This document shows, one piece after another, positions 45,739 to 56,330 of a DNA stretch of 64,000 nt (within the stretch, counting starts at the first letter, position 1; every line of letters starts with the position of its first letter). The notes under the pieces are model-generated. The model worked only from the letters and a program-made list of their open reading frames with translations. It was not told the origin of the DNA and did not search any database. A program made the translations under genes and the position numbers. The stretch lies in NCBI GenBank assembly GCA_013032095.1, contig WQBJ01000013.1, positions 1 to 64,000 on the forward strand, written 5' to 3'. The stretch is from Ruegeria atlantica (GTDB lineage Bacteria > Pseudomonadota > Alphaproteobacteria > Rhodobacterales > Rhodobacteraceae).

Positions 45739-46085
45739 CGTTTTAGCGCTGCCGTCGGAATCTCGTAAACCTCGTCAGGATCAATGAAAATCACCGTAAG
45801 GTCACCGCGTGTCTCATGACTGATCCTGGCGGGAGAGCTGCTGGAATTCGGCACGCCGTCAGTGAAATAGATGCTACGCACTTCTCCGGCACCCAGCGCA
45901 ACGGCCAAAGTGGTGGTGCCGTCGTCATGGTGACGTAATTCGGCGTGACAATCGCTCAGCGGTGCACCGCCCGTGGCGCAAGGAACCGTTCCCAAGGCAT
46001 TTTTGCCATCGGTTGCAGCCAGTGTGGATACCTGCGCAATGGCGGGAGAGGACAGCAGGAGGGTTGCGATGGCAAAGCGGAGCAT
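45732..46085 (-). CDS. Small exported protein of unknown function
   Basis: I chose ATG 46085 (MLRFAIATLLLSSPAIAQ) because it starts a signal peptide; the frame is open to 46343 but would overlap lysC in the opposite direction. The mature ~100-residue part has two cysteines (VPCATGGAPLSDC) and a beta-rich appearance, and I do not recognise a family. The pair of Cys could form a disulfide in the periplasm. Confidence 0.7.
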   Translation of the reverse strand: MLRFAIATLLLSSPAIAQVSTLAATDGKNALGTVPCATGGAPLSDCHAELRHHDDGTTTLAVALGAGEVRSIYFTDGVPNSSSSPARISHETRGDLTVIFIDPDEVYEIPTAALKRQ

Positions 46086-46248
46086 GGAAAACCTCTTGGA
46101 AAATGCGTCGCCTAAGGCTGACACCGACATTGCCGGATGTAAAGCGGCCCCATACTGCATTCGATGCTGTTTTGAACACTTGCCCTTACGGCCCCCCTCG
46201 CATAAGACGCACGAGATCTGAATTCCAAGGCGCGGAGAGACCACCCTC

Positions 46249-47487
46249 ATGCCCGTACTCGTTATGAAATTCGGTGGCACGTCGGTTGCCAACCTTGACC
46301 GCATCCGCCGCGCGGCCAAACGCATCGGTGTTGAGGTGGCCAAGGGCTATGACGTGATCGTCATTGTCTCGGCCATGTCTGGAAAGACTAATGAGCTGGT
46401 CGGCTGGGTCGATGAGACTTCGCCTCTGTATGACGCACGCGAGTATGACGCCGTAGTGTCTTCGGGTGAGAACGTGACTGCCGGTCTGATGGCCTTGACC
46501 CTGCAGGAAATGGACATTCCGGCCCGTAGCTGGCAAGGCTGGCAGGTGCCGTTGAAAACCACCAGCGCGCACAGTCAGGCTCGGATCGAGGAAATCCCGA
46601 CGGAGAATATCGGTCAGAAATTCGACGAAGGCATGAAAGTAGCCGTTGTCGCTGGGTTCCAAGGGATCAGTCCCGAAGGCCGGATCACCACGCTGGGCCG
46701 GGGCGGTTCGGACACCACCGCCGTGGCCTTTGCAGCCGCGTTTGGCGCCGAACGCTGCGACATCTATACCGATGTGGATGGCGTCTATACCACCGACCCC
46801 CGCATCTGTGAAAAAGCGCGCAAGCTGGATCGCATTTCATTCGAAGAGATGCTCGAGCTGGCCTCTCTGGGGGCCAAAGTGTTGCAGACCCGTTCGGTTG
46901 AGCTTGCAATGCGGTATAAGGTAAAACTGCGCGTTCTCTCAAGTTTCGAAGAACAATCCGACGAGGCCGGTACGCTGGTCGTTGACGAGGAGGATATCAT
47001 GGAATCCAATGTTGTGGCCGGTGTGGCCTATTCCCGCGACGAGGCCAAGATGACCGTCGTTTCGGTGGCGGACCGTCCCGGTATCGCCTCGACCATCTTT
47101 ACTGCGCTCAGCGATGAGGGCGTGAACGTGGATATGATCGTCCAGAATATCTCGGACGAGGGGCGTACGGACATGACGTTCTCGTGCCCCACCGATCAGG
47201 TGGCACGCGCCGAAAAAGCGCTACTGGCGATCAAAGACGCGGGCGAGTTGAACTATGCGGAACTAGTTGCGGATCAGGACGTCTGCAAGGTCTCGGTCGT
47301 AGGAATCGGCATGCGTTCGCAATCGGGTGTTGCGGCCAAAATGTTCAAGGTACTCTCGGATGAGGGGATCAACATTAAGGTCATTACAACCTCCGAGATA
47401 AAAATTTCCGTCCTCGTCGACAGGAAATACATGGAACTTGCTGTTCAGGCGCTGCATGATGCGTTTGAATTGGACAAGGCGGCCTGA
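46249..47487 (+). CDS. lysC: Aspartate kinase
   Basis: 412 residues. The N-terminal kinase domain begins VMKFGGTSVANL (KFGGTS at 7-12) and contains LGRGGSDTTAVAFAAAFGA and DVDGVYTTDPRI. Two ACT domains follow at the C-terminus (TVVSVADRPGIASTIFTALS and KVSVVGIGMRSQSGVAAKMF), fitting feedback inhibition. It catalyses the first step to lysine, threonine and methionine. ThrC lies elsewhere in the window in a different transcript. Confidence 0.97.
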   Translation: MPVLVMKFGGTSVANLDRIRRAAKRIGVEVAKGYDVIVIVSAMSGKTNELVGWVDETSPLYDAREYDAVVSSGENVTAGLMALTLQEMDIPARSWQGWQVPLKTTSAHSQARIEEIPTENIGQKFDEGMKVAVVAGFQGISPEGRITTLGRGGSDTTAVAFAAAFGAERCDIYTDVDGVYTTDPRICEKARKLDRISFEEMLELASLGAKVLQTRSVELAMRYKVKLRVLSSFEEQSDEAGTLVVDEEDIMESNVVAGVAYSRDEAKMTVVSVADRPGIASTIFTALSDEGVNVDMIVQNISDEGRTDMTFSCPTDQVARAEKALLAIKDAGELNYAELVADQDVCKVSVVGIGMRSQSGVAAKMFKVLSDEGINIKVITTSEIKISVLVDRKYMELAVQALHDAFELDKAA

Positions 47488-47533
47488 GCAAATAAGCCAA
47501 AGGTTTCGCCTGACACACTAATTTGGGTGGGCC

Positions 47534-49777
47534 ATGGCGGACGGCACCGAAACAGAATCTCGTAAGCTGCTGGGGCGGCTGCGCGAAGAGATGGCGAGTG
47601 AAGCCGCCGGTCAGGAGCGTCTTGACCGGATTACTCACCTGATTGCAGACAGCATCAGGGCTGAGGTCTGTTCAATCTATTTGTTCCGTGATGAAGACAC
47701 GCTGGAACTGTGCGCCACCGAAGGTCTGGCACCCGAAGCCGTGCACAAAACCCGGATGCGCATGGGTGAGGGGCTGGTGGGCCGTGTTGCCCAGTCCGGA
47801 AAAGTCGTGAACACCCCAGATGCGCCGTCGGCCAAGGGCTTCCGCTATATGCCGGAAACGGGCGAAGAGCGTTTCTCGTCCTTTTTGGGTGTTCCGGTTC
47901 AACGCCTGGGTCAGAAACTGGGTGTTCTGGTCGTACAGTCGCGCGATGCGCGCGAGTTTTCTGCCGATGAGGTGTATGCGCTGGAAGTGGTCGCCATGGT
48001 TCTGGCTGAAATGGCCGAGCTCGGCGCGTTTGTCGGCGAAGGCGCGGCCCTGTCGCCCCTGCACCAACAATCACTCCAGCTCAGCGGTGGTCCTGCACAG
48101 GAAGGGTCGGCCGAGGGGCATGTTTGGCTGCACGAACCCCGCGTTGTGGTGACCAATCCTATCGCCGAAGACCCGCATCGCGAGCGGGAACGTCTGACCG
48201 AAGCGGTGGAGGAGCTGCGTGTGGGCGTCGACAAGATGCTCGAGATTTCTCAGGGCGGTGACAAAGAGCAACTTCAGGTTCTCGAAGCCTATCGTATGTT
48301 TGCCAATTCCAAGGGTTGGATGCGGCGAATGGAAGAAGACATTGCCCTCGGTCTCAGCGCCGAAGCTGCGGTCGAAAAAGAACAGTCTCAAGCCCGTGCC
48401 CGCATGGGACAGGTGACCGATCCCTATCTGCGCGAGCGGCTGGCCGATTTGGATGACCTCTCGAACCGTTTGCTTCGTATTCTGACAGGGCAGGGCGGCA
48501 CAAATGGTGTCGACTTACCACCAGATCCGATCCTGATCGCCCGCAATATCGGTCCCGGAGACCTGCTGGAATACGGTCGGTCGCTGAAAGGCATTGTGCT
48601 CGAAGAAGGTTCGGTCGGCAGTCATGCGACAATCGTGGCCCGTGCGCTGGCGATTCCGTTGGTGGTACACGTGGGGCGTATCACGACCGAAGCGTTGAAC
48701 GGCGACCATATTCTGGTTGATGGCAATGAAGGTGTGGTGCACCTGCGGCCCGAGGACACGGTGGTCAGCGCCTTCCGCGACAAGATCGCGATGCAGGCCA
48801 AGGCGCAGGAGCGTTATGCCTCGATCCGCGAAACTCCAACAGTGACGCGAGATGGGGAACGGATAAACCTGGTGATGAACGCGGGCCTAATGGCCGATCT
48901 ACCCTCGTTGGACAATTCAGGGGCAGAAGGTGTGGGCCTGTTTCGAACCGAGTTGCAGTTCCTGATCCGCAACCAGATGCCGAAACGATCAGAGTTGGTG
49001 GCGCAATATCAGCGCGTTCTGGATGCGGCGGGGGACAAGCGCGTCGTATTCCGCACGCTGGATATCGGGTCGGACAAGGTCCTGCCATACATGAAACATG
49101 TGGCAGAGCCAAACCCGGCGCTGGGCTGGCGTGCGATTCGTGTGGGCCTGGACAAGCGCGGTGTGATGCGGATGCAGTTGCAGGCACTGTTGCGCGCCGC
49201 CAATGGTCGTCCGTTGACGATCATGTTCCCCTTTGTGGCGCAGGCCGACGAATTTCGCGAAGCCCGTTGGGAAGTCAACAAGACGATAGAGCGAGAAAAG
49301 CGTTTGGGTCATGTGCTGCCCGAAACGCTTGAGGTCGGGGCGATGCTGGAAACCCCATCACTTGCTTTCGCACCGCAGAAATTCTTTGATGAGGTCGATT
49401 TCGTATCGATCGGCGGCAACGACCTGAAACAGTTTTTCTTCGCCGCTGACCGGGAAAACGAACTGGTGCGCCGCCGCTATGATACGCTGAATGTCAGCTT
49501 TCTGAGCTTCATTGAGCGGATCGTCGAGCGCTGCGACATCTCGAACACGCCGCTCAGCTTCTGCGGCGAGGATGCAGGCCGCCCTGTTGAGGCGCTGTGC
49601 CTGGCCGCGATGGGCATCCGGACGCTGTCGATGCGCCCCGCTTCGATCGGCCCGGTCAAAAGCGTTCTGTTGCGGGCCGATCTGCAATCCGTGCGCAAAA
49701 TTATCGCCGACGCGCGGCACCGCGGAGAGCAGTCTGTTCGCCCCGCCGTTATGGAATGGCTGCGCAATCAGGGATGA
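47534..49777 (+). CDS. ptsP: PtsP, nitrogen-type phosphoenolpyruvate-protein phosphotransferase (EI-Ntr)
   Basis: 747 residues. A GAF domain covers about 20-165. The EI N-domain carries the phospho-acceptor His364 in EEGSVGSHATIVARA. The PEP-binding TIM barrel has GVGLFRTELQFL and the catalytic Cys in LSFCGEDAGRP near 680. The GAF domain marks it as the regulatory PTS-Ntr enzyme, which phosphorylates NPr and links nitrogen state to metabolism, not sugar transport. It follows lysC by 47 bases, an arrangement common in alphaproteobacteria. Confidence 0.96.
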   Translation: MADGTETESRKLLGRLREEMASEAAGQERLDRITHLIADSIRAEVCSIYLFRDEDTLELCATEGLAPEAVHKTRMRMGEGLVGRVAQSGKVVNTPDAPSAKGFRYMPETGEERFSSFLGVPVQRLGQKLGVLVVQSRDAREFSADEVYALEVVAMVLAEMAELGAFVGEGAALSPLHQQSLQLSGGPAQEGSAEGHVWLHEPRVVVTNPIAEDPHRERERLTEAVEELRVGVDKMLEISQGGDKEQLQVLEAYRMFANSKGWMRRMEEDIALGLSAEAAVEKEQSQARARMGQVTDPYLRERLADLDDLSNRLLRILTGQGGTNGVDLPPDPILIARNIGPGDLLEYGRSLKGIVLEEGSVGSHATIVARALAIPLVVHVGRITTEALNGDHILVDGNEGVVHLRPEDTVVSAFRDKIAMQAKAQERYASIRETPTVTRDGERINLVMNAGLMADLPSLDNSGAEGVGLFRTELQFLIRNQMPKRSELVAQYQRVLDAAGDKRVVFRTLDIGSDKVLPYMKHVAEPNPALGWRAIRVGLDKRGVMRMQLQALLRAANGRPLTIMFPFVAQADEFREARWEVNKTIEREKRLGHVLPETLEVGAMLETPSLAFAPQKFFDEVDFVSIGGNDLKQFFFAADRENELVRRRYDTLNVSFLSFIERIVERCDISNTPLSFCGEDAGRPVEALCLAAMGIRTLSMRPASIGPVKSVLLRADLQSVRKIIADARHRGEQSVRPAVMEWLRNQG

Positions 49778-49830
49778 TCTTCAAAATCCGGGCTTGCTTT
49801 CTGCATCTGCATTGCCTATTCAAACGGCGA

Positions 49831-49846
49831 ATGTTAGCGATAACAT
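49831..49846. promoter_or_regulatory. LacI-type operator upstream of zwf-edd-eda
   Basis: ATGTTAGCGATAACAT is a 16-base dyad with 14 of 16 positions symmetric. It lies 70 bases upstream of the zwf start. Its ATGTTA/TAACAT arms match those of LacI-family operators such as the gluconate repressor site, which makes sugar-acid or glucose control of the Entner-Doudoroff genes plausible. Confidence 0.65.
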
Positions 49847-49916
49847 GGCCTAAATCACGGATGCCGCGACTTTGTGGTGCTATGGTGGCCCAGGTGAAAA
49901 CTGAAGGAGCCCGTCG

Positions 49917-51362
49917 ATGGTTTCACGCGTAATTCCGGTTAACCCGTTCGACCTTGTGCTGTTCGGTGCAACTGGCGATCTGGCACAGCGTAAGATTCTG
50001 CCGGGCCTCTATCACCGGTTTGAAGTGGGGCAGATGCCGGAAGACGCTCGGATCATCGGGACGGCCCGCTCGGACATAGATAGCGACGCGTTTCACGCGC
50101 AAATCCGAGCCTCGATGAAGGAATTCGCGCCGGAATTCAAAAAAGACGTTTTGGATCAGTTCCTAAGTCAGGTGGAGTATGTCCCGGTCGATGCACTGGG
50201 TGAGGATGGCTGGTCTGACTTAGCCAAATCCTTGCGTCCGGAAGTTGTGCGCGCTTTCTATCTGTCGGTTGGACCCAGCCTGTTTTCAGGCATTGCGCAA
50301 CGGCTGCACGACCACGGGCTTGCAACTCCGGACAGCCGTATTGTGGTGGAAAAGCCCTTTGGGCATGATCTGGCGTCAGCCAAGGCGCTAAACGAAGGCC
50401 TCGGTGCCTGTTTCGAAGAGCATCAAATCTACCGGATTGACCACTACCTGGGAAAAGAGACGGTACAGAACCTGATGGCTCTGCGCTTTGCCAATTCTCT
50501 GTTCGAACCGCTTTGGAATTCCACCCATATCGACCATGTGCAAATAACCGTGGCTGAAACAGTCGGGGTTGAGGGGCGGGGCGCATATTACGATCAGTCC
50601 GGCGCGATGCGGGACATGGTCCAGAACCACCTTGTGCAGCTTCTGTGCCTAACGGCGATGGAGCCACCTTCGAAATTCTCGCCCAACGCGGTGCGGGACG
50701 AGAAGGTCAAGGTGATCGAAGCGCTGGAGCCTGTGGACTCCAAAGATATCGCGCGAGGGCAATACCGCGCCATCCATGGTGAAGGCGGCTATGTCGATCA
50801 CGTCGGCAATCCGGCCAGCCGCACCGAGAGCTTCATCGCGCTTAAAGTGCATCTGGGAAACTGGCGCTGGGCTGGTGTTCCATTCTACTTGCGGACCGGC
50901 AAACGCCTGCGGGCGCGGGAATCCGAGATTGCGGTGTTCTTCCGTGATCCGCCGCATACGATTTTCCCCAACGTCGGCCCCCTGCACGGCAACGTCCTGG
51001 TGATCCGCCTGCAACCAGACGAAGGGATTACTCTGCGCACTACCATCAAAGACCCCGGTCCGGGCGGTTTCCGTCTATCCGATGTGGCGCTGGATATGAG
51101 TTTTGCCGACGCGCTGGGCGCTGAGGCTAGCGCACCGGACGCCTATGAGCGGTTGGTGATGGACGTCATTCGCGGCGACCAAACCTTGTTCATGCGCGGG
51201 GACGAGGCCGAGGCCGCCTGGGCTTGGGTCGATCCCATCATTCAGGGCTGGGAAGATCGCGGCGACCGTCCGGCACGCTATGATCAAGGCAGTTCAGGTC
51301 CTGAGGAAGCATTGATGCTGATGCATCGCGACGGTCGTCGCTGGCGTCAGATCGGAGGTTAA
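49917..51362 (+). CDS. zwf: Glucose-6-phosphate 1-dehydrogenase
   Basis: 481 residues. The NADP-binding loop [10 protein letters not shown] (17-26), EKPFGHDL and the active-site RIDHYLGKE (173-181) are all present. It oxidises glucose-6-phosphate to 6-phosphogluconolactone, feeding the Entner-Doudoroff enzymes edd and eda directly downstream. The next gene, edd, starts 2 bases after the zwf stop with its ribosome site inside the zwf end. The lactonase gene pgl, often adjacent, is missing here. Confidence 0.97.
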   Translation: MVSRVIPVNPFDLVLFGATGDLAQRKILPGLYHRFEVGQMPEDARIIGTARSDIDSDAFHAQIRASMKEFAPEFKKDVLDQFLSQVEYVPVDALGEDGWSDLAKSLRPEVVRAFYLSVGPSLFSGIAQRLHDHGLATPDSRIVVEKPFGHDLASAKALNEGLGACFEEHQIYRIDHYLGKETVQNLMALRFANSLFEPLWNSTHIDHVQITVAETVGVEGRGAYYDQSGAMRDMVQNHLVQLLCLTAMEPPSKFSPNAVRDEKVKVIEALEPVDSKDIARGQYRAIHGEGGYVDHVGNPASRTESFIALKVHLGNWRWAGVPFYLRTGKRLRARESEIAVFFRDPPHTIFPNVGPLHGNVLVIRLQPDEGITLRTTIKDPGPGGFRLSDVALDMSFADALGAEASAPDAYERLVMDVIRGDQTLFMRGDEAEAAWAWVDPIIQGWEDRGDRPARYDQGSSGPEEALMLMHRDGRRWRQIGG

Positions 51363-51364
51363 TC

Positions 51365-53170
51365 ATGGTTCACACTGTCATAACCGACGTCACACAGCGG
51401 ATCATCGACCGCAGTGCCGACTTGCGCGGCCCACATGTGGAGCGGATGGAGCAGGCACGCTCCAAAGGACCGGCCCGGGCGCATCTGTCCTGCAGTGGTC
51501 AGGCCCATGCCTATGCCGGTGCGGGTACGGATCAGCAGGCGATGGCTACTGGCACCGCAGGGAACCTCGGTATGGTTACAGCCTATAACGACATGCTTTC
51601 GGCCCACCAGCCGTTCGAACGTTACCCCGGTCTCATCCGCGACGCGATCCGCGCCGCGGGTGGCACAGCGCAAGTTGCAGGTGGCGTACCTGCCATGTGC
51701 GACGGCGTCACGCAGGGCGAGGCCGGCATGGAGCTGTCCCTGTTTTCGCGCGATGTGATCGCCTTGGCGACCGGTGTTGCGCTGAGCCACAATACCTATG
51801 ACGCGGCGGTTTTTCTCGGCGTTTGCGACAAGATCGTTCCGGGCTTGATAATCGGCGCACAGGCCTTTGGGCACTTGCCTGCCGTGTTTCTGCCCGCTGG
51901 TCCGATGACCAGCGGTCTACCGAACGATGAGAAAGCCAAGGTCCGCCAGCAATTCGCCGCCGGAGAAGTCGGGCGTGAGGAACTCATGGCCGCCGAGATG
52001 GCCGCCTATCACGGCCCCGGCACCTGCACCTTCTACGGCACCGCCAACACCAACCAGATGCTGATGGAATTCATGGGTCTTCACTTGCCGGGCTCCAGCT
52101 TCGTCAACCCCAACACCCCGCTTCGCGACGCGCTGACAGAAGAAGGCGCACGCCGCGCTCTGTCGCTGAGTGCATTGGGCAATCATTACACGCCCGTCTA
52201 TCAGGTATTGGATGAACGTGCCTTTGTGAACGGGATCGTTGGCCTGATGGCCACCGGTGGCTCGACAAATCTGCTTATTCACCTGATCGCGATGGCCCGT
52301 GCGGGCGGTATCGTGCTGGACTGGCAGGATTTCTCCGACATCTCTGCAGTGGTGCCTCTGGTCGCGCGGGTCTATCCCAACGGGCTGGCTGACGTGAACC
52401 ATTTCCACGCTGCAGGTGGTCTTGGCTACTGCATCAGCACCCTGCTTGAGGATGGTCTTCTACATCCCGATACGCTGACCGTGGCGGGACAGGGCCTGCA
52501 CAACTACACCAAAGAACCCAAGCTGAAAAACGGCGAGTTGGTCTGGGAAGAGGGTGCAGGTCACAGCCTGAACGAAAAGATCGTGCGCCCGGCCAAAGAC
52601 CCATTCCAGCCCACGGGTGGCTTGTCGCGACTGACCGGTAATCTGGGTACTGCTGTCATGAAGGTGTCAGCCGTGGCTCCCGAACATCAGGTTGTTGAGG
52701 CCCCCGTCCGCGTGTTCCACGATCAGGATGAAGTAAAAGCCGCCTTCAAAGCTGGCGAGTTCACCGATGATGTCATTGTCGTTGTTCGTTTTCAGGGCCC
52801 CAAAGCCAATGGGATGCCTGAATTGCACTCGCTGACACCAATACTGTCAATCCTGCAGGGCAGGGGGCAGAAAGTGGCATTGGTCACAGATGGCCGCATG
52901 TCTGGAGCGTCGGGCAAAGTTCCAGCCGCAATCCATGTCTGCCCCGAAGCACTGGAGGGCGGTGCAATTGCCTATCTGCAAGACGGAGATCTACTACGTG
53001 TGGATGCGGTAAAGGGTGAACTGGATATTCTCACCCCGGGTGTGCTGGACCGCGCGCCTGCCACCGCTGATCTTTCGGCGAACCAACATGGCGTCGGGCG
53101 TGACCTGTTCGGCACCTTCCGCGCCAATGTCGGGTCTGCTGACACTGGTGCCAGCATTTTCGGAGTCTAA
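51365..53170 (+). CDS. edd: 6-phosphogluconate dehydratase
   Basis: A 601-residue IlvD/Edd-family [4Fe-4S] dehydratase. It shows the N-terminal cluster-binding stretches ([20 protein letters not shown], and later [18 protein letters not shown]) and the C-terminal [20 protein letters not shown]. It converts 6-phosphogluconate to KDPG in the cytosol. It is placed between zwf and eda with tight spacing (2 and 5 bases), so the three form one translation-coupled operon. Confidence 0.97.
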   Translation: MVHTVITDVTQRIIDRSADLRGPHVERMEQARSKGPARAHLSCSGQAHAYAGAGTDQQAMATGTAGNLGMVTAYNDMLSAHQPFERYPGLIRDAIRAAGGTAQVAGGVPAMCDGVTQGEAGMELSLFSRDVIALATGVALSHNTYDAAVFLGVCDKIVPGLIIGAQAFGHLPAVFLPAGPMTSGLPNDEKAKVRQQFAAGEVGREELMAAEMAAYHGPGTCTFYGTANTNQMLMEFMGLHLPGSSFVNPNTPLRDALTEEGARRALSLSALGNHYTPVYQVLDERAFVNGIVGLMATGGSTNLLIHLIAMARAGGIVLDWQDFSDISAVVPLVARVYPNGLADVNHFHAAGGLGYCISTLLEDGLLHPDTLTVAGQGLHNYTKEPKLKNGELVWEEGAGHSLNEKIVRPAKDPFQPTGGLSRLTGNLGTAVMKVSAVAPEHQVVEAPVRVFHDQDEVKAAFKAGEFTDDVIVVVRFQGPKANGMPELHSLTPILSILQGRGQKVALVTDGRMSGASGKVPAAIHVCPEALEGGAIAYLQDGDLLRVDAVKGELDILTPGVLDRAPATADLSANQHGVGRDLFGTFRANVGSADTGASIFGV

Positions 53171-53175
53171 CCCCT

Positions 53176-53808
53176 ATGTCCAAAACCGAACGTACCCGCG
53201 AAATTTGTGGTTTGGCCCCTATTGTCCCGGTCTTGGTGGTCGACGACGCAGCACATGCCCGCCCTCTTGCCGAGGCGCTGGTGGCCGGTGGCCTGCCCGC
53301 ATTGGAGGTCACCCTGCGCACTCCAGCGGCGTTGGATGTGATCCGGGCTATGGCTGAAGTACCCGGAGGCGTGGTCGGAGCGGGCACTCTGGTTACTCCC
53401 GAAGACGTTCGCGCCGCCAAAGAAGCAGGCGCGCAATTTGGTGTTTCACCGGGCGCGACCGACACGCTGATCGCAGCCTGCGATGCTGAGGGGCTGCCCC
53501 TGCTGCCGGGAGCTGCGACGGCCAGCGAGGCGATGGCCTTGTTGGAAAAAGGCTATGACATGCTGAAATTCTTCCCGGCCGAAGCTTCAGGCGGTGCACC
53601 AGCACTCAAGGCCATAGGCGCACCCTTGCCGCAGATCACATTCTGTCCCACCGGTGGCGTCTCCCCCTCGAACGCCCGCGATTATCTCAGTCTTTCGAAC
53701 GTGGTCTGTGCTGGAGGAAGCTGGGTTGCGCCCAAGCAGATGGTTGTCGATGGTAATTGGGCCGGGATCGAAGCGCTGGCACGCGACGCTGCAAAGCTGA
53801 AGGATTGA
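53176..53808 (+). CDS. eda: 2-dehydro-3-deoxyphosphogluconate (KDPG) aldolase
   Basis: A 210-residue class I aldolase that splits KDPG into pyruvate and glyceraldehyde-3-phosphate. Glu44 lies in LEVTLRTPAA and the Schiff-base Lys131 in DMLKFFPAEA. The phosphate-binding GGVSPSN is also clear. It is the last gene of the Entner-Doudoroff operon; the aminotransferase that follows is separated by 50 bases and may or may not share the transcript. Confidence 0.96.
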   Translation: MSKTERTREICGLAPIVPVLVVDDAAHARPLAEALVAGGLPALEVTLRTPAALDVIRAMAEVPGGVVGAGTLVTPEDVRAAKEAGAQFGVSPGATDTLIAACDAEGLPLLPGAATASEAMALLEKGYDMLKFFPAEASGGAPALKAIGAPLPQITFCPTGGVSPSNARDYLSLSNVVCAGGSWVAPKQMVVDGNWAGIEALARDAAKLKD

Positions 53809-53858
53809 CGACCATTCTTGCGGCGCTAGGGTAGGATCGATTCTTACAGGTTGATCCC

Positions 53859-55049
53859 ATGACAAATCCAATCGCTCTCGCGCAGGGGCGCGAGTACCTG
53901 GCCATACCCGGTCCTTCAGTTATGCCCGACGCGGTTTTGCAGGCAATGCACCGGCCGTCACCAAACATCTATGACGGCGAGCTGATCGAGATGATGCCCG
54001 CATTGACCCGCGATCTGAAACGCGTGGCGCGCACGGATCACAACGTAGCCATCTACATCGCCAACGGCCACGGCGCGTGGGAAGCTGCCTTGTCCAACGT
54101 GATAGCCCCGGGGGAAAGGGTGCTGGCTCCGGCTTCGGGCATGTTTACGCGCGGATGGGCCGAGATGGCCGAAGGGATTGGGGCCAAGGTTGATCTGATT
54201 GATTTCGGCATGTCAGCGCCTTGGGACCTGAATCGCATTGCCGAAACTCTGCGTGCCGATAAGGACCATGAAATAAAGGCCGTTCTGGCGGTTCACGTGG
54301 ACACGTCGACCTCGATCCGTAACAACATCCCGGCCTTGCGGACTCTCTTGGATGATCTGAACCACCCGGCGCTACTGATGGCCGACTGCATCGCCTCGTT
54401 GGGGTGCGACCAGTTTGAAATGGATGCTTGGGGTGTGGATGTCACGGTCACAGCCTGCCAGAAGGGGCTGATGACCCCGGCAGGCATGGGCTTCGTGTTC
54501 TTTAACGACAAAGCGCAGGCAAAACGAGCCGAGATGCCCCGCGTTTCGCAATACTGGGACTGGCAACCACGCGTAAAGCCCCAGTTGTTCTACCAGTATT
54601 TCAATGGAACGGCACCGACGCATCACCTCTACGGTTTGCGCGCGGCACTCGACATCATCCATGCCGAGGGGGTTGAGCAGGTCTGGGCCCGTCACGAACA
54701 TCTGGCCAAAGCCATCTGGACGGCGTGTGAAACATGGGCCGAGGGCGGAGCGCTGGAACTCAACGTTGCCGACCGCGCCCACCGCAGCCGTGCAGTGACT
54801 GCCTTGCGTTTGAAAGACGGGCAGGGAACACGGCTGCGTCAGTTCACCGAAACTCAGTTGGGCCTAACCCTTGGTATTGGGTTGGGGATGGCGGACTGGG
54901 ATGGTTGCTTCCGTCTAGGGCATATGGGCCACGTGAACGGTCAGATGGTCATGGCGATGCTGGGCGGTGTGGAAACCGCAATGGCGGCGTTAAACATCCC
55001 TCGCGGTAGCGGTGCACTCGAGGCAGCAGCGGCTGCTTTGGCCGGTTAA
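53859..55049 (+). CDS. Class V aminotransferase (serine-glyoxylate / alanine-glyoxylate type)
   Basis: A 396-residue PLP enzyme. The N-terminal PGPSVMPDAVLQAM and the PLP lysine Lys202 in TACQKGLMTPAGM fit the serine-glyoxylate aminotransferase family; GHMGHVNGQM near the C-terminus is also typical. It likely moves an amino group between serine or alanine and glyoxylate or pyruvate; the exact donor cannot be told from sequence. It is not certain that it belongs to the eda transcript. Confidence 0.87.
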   Translation: MTNPIALAQGREYLAIPGPSVMPDAVLQAMHRPSPNIYDGELIEMMPALTRDLKRVARTDHNVAIYIANGHGAWEAALSNVIAPGERVLAPASGMFTRGWAEMAEGIGAKVDLIDFGMSAPWDLNRIAETLRADKDHEIKAVLAVHVDTSTSIRNNIPALRTLLDDLNHPALLMADCIASLGCDQFEMDAWGVDVTVTACQKGLMTPAGMGFVFFNDKAQAKRAEMPRVSQYWDWQPRVKPQLFYQYFNGTAPTHHLYGLRAALDIIHAEGVEQVWARHEHLAKAIWTACETWAEGGALELNVADRAHRSRAVTALRLKDGQGTRLRQFTETQLGLTLGIGLGMADWDGCFRLGHMGHVNGQMVMAMLGGVETAMAALNIPRGSGALEAAAAALAG

Positions 55050-55084
55050 CTGCCCCCTAGCCACCAGCAGCCTTTTCTCCCGGG

Positions 55085-56191
55085 TCAGGCTGAACCTTCG
55101 GCCGCCGCCAGCGCTTTAGGAAGCGCGGTGGCAAATGCGTCCAGATCAGCCGCCGTGCCACAACTGACACGGATGCAACGGTTCTGAGGCGCGGCAAACG
55201 GCATGCGCACAAAGATTCCCTGCGCTACCAGCGCATCCAGAACCGCCTTGGCAAAGGTGCTACCCCGCCCGCAATCAATCGCCACGAAATTGGCTGCCGA
55301 GGGCAATGGCTCCAGCCCATTGTCCCGAGCGATCTGACCTATCCGATCACGGGCCGCATCAATCTTTGCCTGTACTTGTGATAGCCATTCGCAATCTTGC
55401 AGTGCAGCCAAAGCACCCGCCTGCGCTGCCCGGTTCATCCCGAAATGATTGCGCACTTTGTTAAACGCAGCGATCAACCCCGGTGCGCCTAACGCATAGC
55501 CTACGCGGGCTCCGGCCATGCCGTAAACCTTTGAAAACGTGCGCATTCGGATCAAACGCGGATCATCAACCGCAACCGGTGCCGCCGTCCCTTCTGGCGC
55601 GCATTCCACATAAGCTTCGTCCAGCACCAACAAGCATCCCTCGGGCAAAATCTCCATCGCCTCGACGATATCGGTGCCGCGATGCCAGCTGCCCATTGGG
55701 TTGTCAGGATTGGCTAGATAGACCAGCTTGGCGTCCACCTCAGCCGCCTTGGCAAACAGAGCTGCGGGGTCTTCGTGATCATCCCGATAGGGCACTTTGT
55801 GCAACACGCCTCCGAACCCGGCTACGTGATAGTTGAAGGTCGGATAGGCCCCGTCCGAGGTCACGACCGCATCGCCTGTTCCGACCAGCAACCGCACCAG
55901 ATAGCCCAACAGACCATCAATCCCTTCACCGACCACGACATTTTCAGGTTTAACGTCATGATGTTTCGCCAGAGCATGTCTCAGGTCGTGATTTTCGGGG
56001 TCGCCATATTTCCAGATCTCTGCTGCCGCCATTGCCTCAATAGCGCGTGGAGAGGGGCCAAAGATGCTTTCGTTCGCGCCGAGCCGGGCCACGAATGGCG
56101 CACCGCGCTGACGCTCTTGTGTTTCCGGGCCGACAAAAGGCACAGTTGCGGGCAGTGACAGGGCAAGCGGGGTATAGCGTGGGTCAGTCAT
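55085..56191 (-). CDS. HisC-like pyridoxal-phosphate aminotransferase
   Basis: Start ATG 56191 (MTDPRYTPLAL); the frame to 56332 overlaps the divergent gene and is not supported. The 368-residue class I/II aminotransferase has ARLGANESIFGPSPRAIEA, YGDPENHDLRHALA, NPDNPMGSW and the PLP lysine in RTFSKVYGMAGARVGYA. It resembles histidinol-phosphate aminotransferases, but no his genes are nearby, so it may act on another amino acid. Confidence 0.87.
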   Translation of the reverse strand: MTDPRYTPLALSLPATVPFVGPETQERQRGAPFVARLGANESIFGPSPRAIEAMAAAEIWKYGDPENHDLRHALAKHHDVKPENVVVGEGIDGLLGYLVRLLVGTGDAVVTSDGAYPTFNYHVAGFGGVLHKVPYRDDHEDPAALFAKAAEVDAKLVYLANPDNPMGSWHRGTDIVEAMEILPEGCLLVLDEAYVECAPEGTAAPVAVDDPRLIRMRTFSKVYGMAGARVGYALGAPGLIAAFNKVRNHFGMNRAAQAGALAALQDCEWLSQVQAKIDAARDRIGQIARDNGLEPLPSAANFVAIDCGRGSTFAKAVLDALVAQGIFVRMPFAAPQNRCIRVSCGTAADLDAFATALPKALAAAEGSA

Positions 56192-56330
56192 GCGACGAGA
56201 TAAACCTATGGCCGCCCGGCAAGCAACCTTGCGATGTGCTTCGATCTGGGACGCGCCTGCCCCCACGTTGAGGTGGAACTCGGCAGGTCTTCCGGGCATG
56301 GTTAGCACAACCGGAATTGGAGAGCCCAGC

